Positions 7,751-12,825 of a stretch of DNA of 12,825 bases are shown here, in pieces (within the stretch, counting starts at the first letter, position 1; the number at the start of each line of letters is the position of its first letter). The stretch is from Acetofilamentum sp. GTDB lineage: Bacteria; Bacteroidota; Bacteroidia; Bacteroidales; JAFGXI01. Under the pieces are notes generated by a model that did no database searches, had not been told where the DNA came from, and was given only the letters and a program-made list of their open reading frames with translations. The stretch is taken from the NCBI GenBank assembly GCA_020720565.1, contig DYOK01000064.1, positions 1 through 12,825 on the forward strand. Reading direction: 5' to 3'. A program made the translations under genes and the position numbers.

Positions 7751-7796
7751 TTGTTAATATTATAAGATTAGTAAACTAATCTTATAATATTAATAA
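7751..7796. repeat. Dyad element copy 2, extended stem
   Basis: Core 7762-7785: arm ATAAGATTA, centre GTAAAC, arm TAATCTTAT. Pairing continues outward without mismatch to 7754-7793 and, through one G-T wobble, to 7751-7796. This gives the longest stem of the array, about 22 pairs. The core starts 143 bases after the start of copy 1. Confidence 0.85.
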
Positions 7797-7903
7797 CAAC
7801 TAAAGCATTGTAAACGTGATATTTACATCATAATAAGAAAATCATAGAACATATTTTAATACTCTAAATCATTAAAATTCGAGAAAAAAGCTAAACTAGA
7901 ATT

Positions 7904-7927
7904 ATAAGATTAGTTAACTAATCTTAT
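7904..7927. repeat. Dyad element copy 3
   Basis: Arm ATAAGATTA, centre GTTAAC, arm TAATCTTAT, a perfect 24-base palindrome. It starts 142 bases after copy 2. Two small hairpins follow just downstream: AGCAC/GTGCT (7939-7951) and CTGTA/TACAG (7950-7960). Confidence 0.85.
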
Positions 7928-7980
7928 TTAACATTTTAAGCACAAGGTGCTGTAATACAGATATATAAATAAGTAACAAA

Positions 7981-8004
7981 ATAAGATTAGCGAATTAATC
8001 TTAT
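7981..8004. repeat. Dyad element copy 4
   Basis: Arm ATAAGATTA, centre GCGAAT, arm TAATCTTAT. The arms are exact while the centre is not self-complementary. It starts 77 bases after copy 3. Confidence 0.85.
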
Positions 8005-8148
8005 TAACACAAAGAAATCAAATTTTGACTATGGCACTACACAAAGCGGATGGTTTTGATGTCCGAGATAGGCAATTTCATGCAATATAAGAAAAGTGTA
8101 TAACCTTTTTTGAGTTATTTTATATATCTTATTCGATAATAAAGTATT

Positions 8149-8172
8149 TTAAGATTAGTTATTTAACTTTAT
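8149..8172. repeat. Dyad element copy 5, degenerate, at the ATPase promoter
   Basis: Left arm TTAAGATTA has one mismatch, the centre is GTTATT, and right arm TAACTTTAT has two mismatches. Spacing and centre length match the other copies. It starts 168 bases after copy 4 and ends six bases before the -7 box of the ATPase gene, so it covers the expected -33 region. Confidence 0.6.
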
Positions 8173-8186
8173 AAATATTATTTTTG
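8159..8186 (+). promoter_or_regulatory. Candidate promoter of the ATPase gene
   Basis: TATTTTTG (8179-8186) is an exact TAnnTTTG -7 box. The -33 position, 17 bases upstream, reads TTA rather than TTG and lies inside dyad copy 5. Transcription would start about 8193, leaving a leader of only about nine bases before the ATG at 8202. Confidence 0.5.
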
Positions 8187-8201
8187 CAAAAAAAGAAAAT
8201 C

Positions 8202-9659
8202 ATGAGTTACTTAATTCCATTCTCAGAGAAGCAGATTTTACACAAAATCAAGAACGAAAACCCTTGGTGGGAAAACGGGGAAATTGACCCTCATTATTCC
8301 CGAATGAGGAAGCGGTTATACCTTGAGTTATTTTTGCCTTTGGTTTACGAATCAGAAATAAAACGTGCTATTGTTTTAATGGGGCCAAGGCGCGTTGGTA
8401 AAACGGTTTTGCTTTATCATACCATTCAAAACATTATCGACAAAGGAGTAAATCCGCTGAAAATTTGCTTTTTGTCTGTAGAAAATCCAATATTCAATGG
8501 ACTATCGTTGGAACAACTCCTGCTTTTTTATCTTAAAGAATCGAACCTAAATTCAAATGAACGGCTTTACGTAATATTTGACGAAATTCAATATCTAAAA
8601 AACTGGGAACTGCATTTAAAAACCTTAGTTGACACTTACCATGAGATTAAATTTATTGTGTCTGGTTCTGCTGCAGCGGCATTACGACTAAAAAGTAATG
8701 AATCGGGCGCTGGGCGATTTACCGATTTTTTACTGCCGCCATTAACTTTTCACGAATATATCGATTTGAAGGATTTATCAGATTTAGTAATTCTTAACGA
8801 AAAAGAATGGAACGGAGTACGTAAAAACTATTACCATACCAATCAAATTGAAACGTTTAATCAACACTTTTTAGATTATATTAACTTTGGCGGTTATCCA
8901 GAGGTTTCGTTGTCAAAAGAAATACAAAGTGACCCTGGTAGGTACATAAGGCACGACATTATTGACAAAGTACTTTTAAGAGATTTGCCTAGTTTATATG
9001 GCATTCAAGACGTACAAGAATTGAACTCATTGTTTACCACTATAGCCTACAATTCTGGAAATGAGTTTTCGTACGAAGAATTATCGACTGGTTCTGGCGT
9101 TGCTAAAAACACGATAAAACGTTATATCGAATATTTAGAAGCCGCATTTCTTATCAAAGTAATTCACAAAATTGATATTACACCCAAAAAGTTTAAACGA
9201 GCTACACTTTTTAAAATTTATCTCACCAATCCATCGTTGAGGAGTGCATTATTTTCGCCTATTGATAGCAATGATGAATTTATTGGGAATATGGTAGAGA
9301 CCGCAATTTATTCACAATGGAGCCACAACTCGGACTTTACGCCATATTATGCCCGTTGGAGCAAAGGGGAAGTGGATATTGTCAGTTTAACACCAAACCG
9401 TCAAAAGCCACAATGGGCGGTAGAGATTAAATGGAGCAATCGCCCCACAAAAAGCTTAAAAAGCTTAATAAATATAACTAATTTCTGTAATAAAAATGGA
9501 CTAGACAAAGCACTAATAACCACTATCGACATATCAGAAACGAAGGAAGACGATGGAATAGTTTACGACTTTACACCAAGTAGTCTGTATTGTTATACTG
9601 TTGGGAAAAACGTTATCGATAAAAAAATTAAAACAACAAATCTTGCTATTAACCATTAA
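8202..9659 (+). CDS. AAA-type ATPase with DUF4143-like C-terminal domain
   Basis: From the ATG at 8202 the protein has 485 residues. An in-frame TTG at 8184 lies inside the predicted -7 box, so I reject it as start. Walker A is GPRRVGKT (61-68) and Walker B is LYVIFDEIQYL (122-132), with Asp127 and Glu128. FIVSGSAAAALR (151-162) is the sensor segment. A winged-helix-like stretch containing STGSGVAKNTIKRYIEYLE is at about 288-318. The C-terminal DUF4143-type part carries GEVDIV (389-394) and WAVEIKW (405-411), an E/D...ExK arrangement like PD-(D/E)XK nucleases, with Glu366 upstream. The family (COG1373-like) is widespread, often isolated or in variable regions, and its role is poorly defined. 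Nuclease activity is unproven. The gene stands alone after a repeat-rich region, between housekeeping genes, suggesting insertion. The adjoining dyads may be its regulatory or target sites; this is inference. Confidence 0.88.
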   Translation: MSYLIPFSEKQILHKIKNENPWWENGEIDPHYSRMRKRLYLELFLPLVYESEIKRAIVLMGPRRVGKTVLLYHTIQNIIDKGVNPLKICFLSVENPIFNGLSLEQLLLFYLKESNLNSNERLYVIFDEIQYLKNWELHLKTLVDTYHEIKFIVSGSAAAALRLKSNESGAGRFTDFLLPPLTFHEYIDLKDLSDLVILNEKEWNGVRKNYYHTNQIETFNQHFLDYINFGGYPEVSLSKEIQSDPGRYIRHDIIDKVLLRDLPSLYGIQDVQELNSLFTTIAYNSGNEFSYEELSTGSGVAKNTIKRYIEYLEAAFLIKVIHKIDITPKKFKRATLFKIYLTNPSLRSALFSPIDSNDEFIGNMVETAIYSQWSHNSDFTPYYARWSKGEVDIVSLTPNRQKPQWAVEIKWSNRPTKSLKSLINITNFCNKNGLDKALITTIDISETKEDDGIVYDFTPSSLYCYTVGKNVIDKKIKTTNLAINH

Positions 9660-9695
9660 TAAAGAATTCAGAAAAAAGTCTTTTAAAATGCTCAA

Positions 9696-10220
9696 TTATT
9701 TTGTTGACTTTAATTGATAATGTTGCTGTACAATGTCAATCAGTGCTTGAATTTTCATGCCTTTCGACAACACCGTATAATGTGCATTCTGATAGCAAGG
9801 TTTTCGTTCGTCGAGTTTATCCGAAATAAAATCGGCAAGCTCGTTGGGTTCAATTACAGACAATAGTGGTCTTTTATCTCGTTCGTTTAAAATACGTTGC
9901 ATAATGCAGCCCAATCCAGCTTTGAGGTATATAACCAAGCCCGATTGTTTTAATAAATCTAAGTTTTGATTAAAACACGGCATCCCACCGCCAGTAGCGA
10001 CAATTGTATTTTTACGTGTTGCAATTTGACCAATTAAGTTGGTTTCTAGATCTCGGAAATAAGCCTCGCCTTTTGCTTTGAAAATTTCGTTGACAGAGCT
10101 ATTTTCTTGTTTTTCGAGCCATTCGTCGGTGTCAATAAAATCCCACGATAAGGCTTTGGCAAGTTTTCTACCTTGTGTTGTTTTGCCCGAACCCATAAAA
10201 CCAATCAAGTATACCAACAT
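9696..10220 (-). CDS. aroK: Shikimate kinase
   Basis: This 174-residue P-loop kinase phosphorylates shikimate to shikimate 3-phosphate in the chorismate pathway. Its length is typical. Walker A is GFMGSGKT (7-14). FIDTDEWLE (28-36) holds the magnesium- and shikimate-binding aspartates, and Arg56 in YFRDLE binds shikimate. ATGGGMP (75-81) is the family Gly-rich motif. The lid region RDKRPLL (114-120) and DERKPCY (137-143) complete the set. All expected residues are present. It is divergent from ispE with 72 bases between starts, and convergent with the ATPase gene with 36 bases between stops and no good terminator there. The aroK versus aroL name is a matter of convention here. Confidence 0.95.
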   Translation of the reverse strand: MLVYLIGFMGSGKTTQGRKLAKALSWDFIDTDEWLEKQENSSVNEIFKAKGEAYFRDLETNLIGQIATRKNTIVATGGGMPCFNQNLDLLKQSGLVIYLKAGLGCIMQRILNERDKRPLLSVIEPNELADFISDKLDERKPCYQNAHYTVLSKGMKIQALIDIVQQHYQLKSTK

Positions 10221-10237
10221 GTTGTTTATTTTTTATG

Positions 10238-10245
10238 CAAAATTA
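10238..10245 (-). promoter_or_regulatory. -7 box of aroK
   Basis: On the minus strand TAATTTTG followed by C is an exact TAnnTTTG box, about 18 bases before the aroK ATG. No TTG was found at the expected -33 distance. A matching box for ispE in the opposite direction is not evident. Confidence 0.45.
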
Positions 10246-10292
10246 GTCGATAATGGTTTAATTTTATCGAAAATTTCCGAAATTGAAACACC

Positions 10293-11102
10293 ATGCTCTA
10301 TTTCTCTAATGCAAAAATAAATTTAGGCTTACATGTTACCGAAAAGCGTACAGACGGCTATCATAATCTCGAAACAATTTTCTATCCGATCCAAACTAAG
10401 GATGCTTTAGAATTTATCGAATCGAACGAAATGAAGCTTGATCAAACGGGCTTGGTGATTGACATTCCAATTGAGCAAAACTTGATGGTTAAAGCCTATA
10501 GAATCTTACAGAACGATTTCGATTTACCGCCCTTACACTTTCACATTCACAAAACCATTCCTTCTGGTGCTGGTTTGGGTGGTGGTTCAGCTAACGCTGC
10601 GGCAAGCTTGATTGCAATCAATCAGTACTTTAATTTAGGGCTAGATAGGGATAAATTGCATTCTTACGCTGCTCAACTTGGTGCAGATTGTGCTTTTTTT
10701 ATCAAAAACAGCCCTGTTTATGCTACCGGCAAAGGAGACGAATTTCAATCTATTTCGCTGGATTTAAGCCCTTATTATATTTGGTTAATACGTCCAGATT
10801 TTGGTATTTCTACAGCTCAGGCTTATGGCAGAATTGTGCCCCAAAAACCAGAATTTGATTTGAGGCAAGTCATCGCCGAAAAACCAGAAAACTGGGAAAA
10901 TCGATTAAAAAATGATTTCGAAACACATTTGTTTTCGGCTTTTCCAAAATTGGTAGAACTGAAGGCCTTTTTTTATAGCCAAGGTGCACTTTATTCGGCT
11001 ATGTCGGGAAGCGGTTCCACCGTATTTGGAATATTCGACCATTACCCACAAAAAGAAGCATATTCAGATTTTTGGCAATGGAAAGGTGCTTTAAGCCTTT
11101 AA
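10293..11102 (+). CDS. ispE: 4-diphosphocytidyl-2-C-methyl-D-erythritol kinase
   Basis: This 269-residue GHMP kinase phosphorylates the 2-hydroxyl of CDP-methylerythritol with ATP, in the MEP pathway to isoprenoid precursors. The N-terminal FSNAKINLGLHV contains Lys8 (E. coli Lys10 position), and DGYHNLETIF (21-30) is the substrate segment. The ATP loop is PSGAGLGGGSANAAA (90-104). GADCAFF (130-136) contains catalytic Asp132, and MSGSGSTVFGIF (237-248) is the third GHMP motif. Length is slightly under the E. coli enzyme and the end appears normal. The start at 10293 gives the standard N-terminus seen in this family. It implies that the organism uses the MEP rather than the mevalonate route. 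It is the first of three rightward genes, with 105 bases before the next, so an operon is possible but not shown. Confidence 0.96.
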   Translation: MLYFSNAKINLGLHVTEKRTDGYHNLETIFYPIQTKDALEFIESNEMKLDQTGLVIDIPIEQNLMVKAYRILQNDFDLPPLHFHIHKTIPSGAGLGGGSANAAASLIAINQYFNLGLDRDKLHSYAAQLGADCAFFIKNSPVYATGKGDEFQSISLDLSPYYIWLIRPDFGISTAQAYGRIVPQKPEFDLRQVIAEKPENWENRLKNDFETHLFSAFPKLVELKAFFYSQGALYSAMSGSGSTVFGIFDHYPQKEAYSDFWQWKGALSL

Positions 11103-11193
11103 GTTCTTCTTGTAATCAAAATTTAGAATAATATATAACAACTTGTTTATAAGCATTTTAATTTCAAAATAACCATACTTTATATCAAATTCA

Positions 11194-11201
11194 TAATCTT
11201 G
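11194..11201 (+). promoter_or_regulatory. Weak -7-like box before the acetyltransferase gene
   Basis: TAATCTTG is one mismatch from TAnnTTTG and lies only seven bases before the ATG at 11208, so the transcript would be nearly leaderless. No -33 TTG is seen at a suitable distance. The 105-base gap after ispE holds no clear terminator. Confidence 0.25.
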
Positions 11202-11207
11202 CAATAA

Positions 11208-11663
11208 ATGACAAATTATATCGTCCGCAGAGGAACTCCAGAAGATTTTGGAGCTATTATTAAAATGATTAATCAATTGGCCGATTTCGAAAAAGCTCCT
11301 GAAAAAGTAACCAATAGCGAAGCACTAATGCACGACCAAGTAAAATATTTCGAAAGTTTTGTCGCTGTAAAAGACGAACAGATTGTGGGGATGGCTGTCT
11401 ATTTCTTTGCATATTTCACTTGGGTAGGTAAATCGCTTTATCTCGACGATTTATTTGTAGAACCAGAATTTCGTGGGCAGGGCATAGCCAAAGCCTTGAT
11501 ATCAAAAATATTTGAAGTAGCCAAAGCTGAGCATTGTGCCAGAGTGCGTTGGCAAGTGCTCGATTGGAATAAGCCAGCGATAGCACTTTACAAAAGCATT
11601 GGAGCCGAATTAGACGGTGCTTGGATCAACTGCGATTTTGATAAAAGTTTTATCGAAAAATAA
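11208..11663 (+). CDS. GNAT acetyltransferase, spermidine/spermine N-acetyltransferase-like
   Basis: This 151-residue single-domain GNAT protein transfers acetyl from acetyl-CoA to an amine in the cytoplasm. The acetyl-CoA loop is RGQGIA (89-94), preceded by LYLDDLFVEPEF (78-88), the beta-4 strand. The segment VYFFAYFTWVGKSLYLDDLFV parallels the human SSAT family, as does QVLDWNKPAIALYKSIGA (116-133), in which Tyr128 is at the place of the catalytic Tyr140 of SSAT. A di- or polyamine, or thialysine, is therefore the best guess for the acceptor; the residues seen cannot decide. Length is normal for the family. It lies 105 bases after ispE and 81 bases before the flavoprotein gene. No functional link to either is apparent. 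Confidence 0.88.
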   Translation: MTNYIVRRGTPEDFGAIIKMINQLADFEKAPEKVTNSEALMHDQVKYFESFVAVKDEQIVGMAVYFFAYFTWVGKSLYLDDLFVEPEFRGQGIAKALISKIFEVAKAEHCARVRWQVLDWNKPAIALYKSIGAELDGAWINCDFDKSFIEK

Positions 11664-11695
11664 AGTTCCATTCCATTTCCTGTTTTTACAACAAC

Positions 11696-11722
11696 TTGTA
11701 TATTAAATATTTGATTTATTTG
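11696..11722 (+). promoter_or_regulatory. Candidate promoter of the nitronate monooxygenase gene
   Basis: TTG (11696-11698), 16 bases, then TTTATTTG (11715-11722), one mismatch from TAnnTTTG. The leader would be about 16 bases to the ATG at 11745. Confidence 0.3.
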
Positions 11723-11744
11723 AAAACGACTTCTTTTAACAAAA

Positions 11745-12659
11745 ATGAATACAAAATTTACACAACTTTTTAATACAGAATATCCCATATTAATGGCTCC
11801 CATGTTTTTGGTATCAAACAAAGACATGCTAAAAGCAGCTATCGATTCGGGAATTGTGGGAGCTATACCAACTTTGAATTACAGAGACATGGAGCAACTT
11901 CGTGCCGATATTTTGGAACTGACGCAATATTCCGAAGGCAAAAAAGGGAGCTTTGCATTAAATCTGATTGTGGTTGGAAACCCACATTTTAAAGCCCACT
12001 TGCAAATAATCGAAGAAACAAAAGCACCCATTGTAATTACTTCCTTGGGAAATCCCGATGTCGTAATCGAAAAAGTGCATGCCTACGGTGGTATAGTTCT
12101 AAGCGACATTGTGAATCTGAAATTTGCCGAAAAAGCATACAAAGCAGATGCAGATGGATTTGTGGTGGTGGGCTGCGGAGCGGGCGGACATGCTGGCAAC
12201 AACAATTTATTTACTTTACTACCTAGCTTAAGGCAAATTTACCCCGATATGCTAATTATTGCTGCAGGAGGCATGGCATATGGCGAATCGATGGTTGCTG
12301 CTTTGGCTTTAGGTGCCGACGCTGTTTCGATTGGCACACCGTTTATTACCTGCCGCGAATCGAAAGTGAGTTCGATATACAAACAAGCCGTAATCGATGC
12401 CAGAATAGACGACATTGTATTGACACCCATTTTATCGGGTAAACCATCGGCTGTTATCAACACCGAAAAATTCCGTGAACTTGAAAAATCGTTACAAAAC
12501 ACCGAAATGACCTTTGCTTCAGGTATGAAAATTTTAGATAAAGTAAATTATGGCGATGTATTTATGGCTGGTCAATCGGTCGAAGCAGTGAAACAAGAAA
12601 TGAGCATTGCCGAATGGATTAAGGGATATGTAAATCGTGCTAAGGAAAAAATGAGCTAA
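11745..12659 (+). CDS. Nitronate monooxygenase-family FMN protein
   Basis: This 304-residue protein has the TIM-barrel signature of the nitronate monooxygenase / 2-nitropropane dioxygenase family. YPILMAPMF (13-21) opens the barrel and VVVGCGAGGHAG (140-151) carries His149 at the catalytic-base position. IIAAGGM (171-177) and GADAVSIGTPF (190-200) form the FMN phosphate-binding strands. The family oxidises alkyl nitronates such as propionate 3-nitronate, but it also includes FabK-type enoyl-ACP reductases that share the AGGHxG motif. I call family rather than exact reaction. It is somewhat shorter than many class I members (about 350). The start is supported by the standard N-terminus and a promoter candidate. 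It is last in the window, and the remaining 166 bases (12660-12825) show no gene, hairpin or terminator I can support. Confidence 0.87.
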   Translation: MNTKFTQLFNTEYPILMAPMFLVSNKDMLKAAIDSGIVGAIPTLNYRDMEQLRADILELTQYSEGKKGSFALNLIVVGNPHFKAHLQIIEETKAPIVITSLGNPDVVIEKVHAYGGIVLSDIVNLKFAEKAYKADADGFVVVGCGAGGHAGNNNLFTLLPSLRQIYPDMLIIAAGGMAYGESMVAALALGADAVSIGTPFITCRESKVSSIYKQAVIDARIDDIVLTPILSGKPSAVINTEKFRELEKSLQNTEMTFASGMKILDKVNYGDVFMAGQSVEAVKQEMSIAEWIKGYVNRAKEKMS

Positions 12660-12825
12660 AATTATTTCCAAAATATCTTACAATGTGTCGAGTCACTTTT
12701 TTAATTTTAACATAAAACTTAAGATCGTCGAATAAAAGAATAGCAGGAATAATAAATTTAAAATATTGATAAATAGATAATTACAAAGCTAGGATAAGTC
12801 AAAAACATTAAGTTTACTGAACATA

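Larger units (their letters stand above)
7179..8201. other. One kilobase of non-coding, repeat-rich DNA
   Basis: This stretch between the hydratase and ATPase starts is markedly AT-rich and has no credible gene. It contains a 146-base inverted repeat, a 37-base hairpin inside it, and five copies of a dyad element (listed separately). The pieces between the dyads (about 119, 118, 53 and 144 bases) do not resemble each other. Short frames (7329-7397 rightward, 22 codons; 8029-about 8140 leftward) are noted only as weak candidates. No tRNA, rRNA or CRISPR pattern is visible. Confidence 0.7.

Noticed and set aside
7619..8004. Dyads as intrinsic terminators
   Set aside because: The stems are almost all A-T pairs and none is followed by a T-run.
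7619..8004. Integron attC sites
   Set aside because: The ends do not fit the RYYYAAC/GTTRRRY core pattern, and no integron integrase is in the window.
7619..8172. CRISPR array
   Set aside because: Repeats are short, fully palindromic and vary in the centre. Spacers range from 53 to about 144 bases, and no cas gene is in the window.
8184..8201. Upstream TTG start for the ATPase
   Set aside because: It lies within the TATTTTTG promoter box and adds only six Lys-rich residues. The ATG at 8202 is the simpler start.

Overview
The window reads as chromosomal DNA of an AT-rich member of the Bacteroidota. Three things point there: most start codons lack a Shine-Dalgarno sequence, several upstream regions carry TAnnTTTG-type -7 boxes characteristic of that phylum, and the tryptophanase and aminotransferase look like Bacteroidota versions. 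I cannot name a genus.

Left part (1-7178): after a terminator for a gene beyond the left edge come three leftward genes, read in the order tryptophanase (tnaA), a stand-alone helicase-associated-repeat protein, and a fused ADP-forming acyl-CoA synthetase. Divergent from tnaA is a class I aminotransferase. It converges on a leftward enoyl-CoA hydratase, with a terminator hairpin overlapping the hydratase stop codon. Tryptophanase, aminotransferase, acyl-CoA synthetase and hydratase would suit amino-acid catabolism or fermentation with ATP recovered from an acyl-CoA. The 2-oxoacid oxidoreductase that would link them is not in view.

Middle part (7179-9659): about 1 kb of very AT-rich DNA without a convincing gene, then an AAA-type ATPase with a DUF4143-like nuclease-fold tail. 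The non-coding stretch holds a 146-base inverted repeat with a nested hairpin. It also holds five dyad elements of one design: a 9-base arm ATAAGATTA, a variable 6-base centre, and the complementary arm TAATCTTAT. Four copies have exact arms. The fifth is degenerate and lies over the predicted ATPase promoter. This array is the most unusual thing in the window. It could be a set of operators or a set of recombinase-type core sites, and no function is proven.

Right part (9696-12659): housekeeping genes. Shikimate kinase (aroK, leftward) and CDP-ME kinase (ispE, rightward) share a short divergent promoter region. They are followed by a spermidine/spermine-acetyltransferase-like GNAT enzyme and a nitronate monooxygenase-family flavoprotein, both rightward. 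The last 166 bases show no gene.
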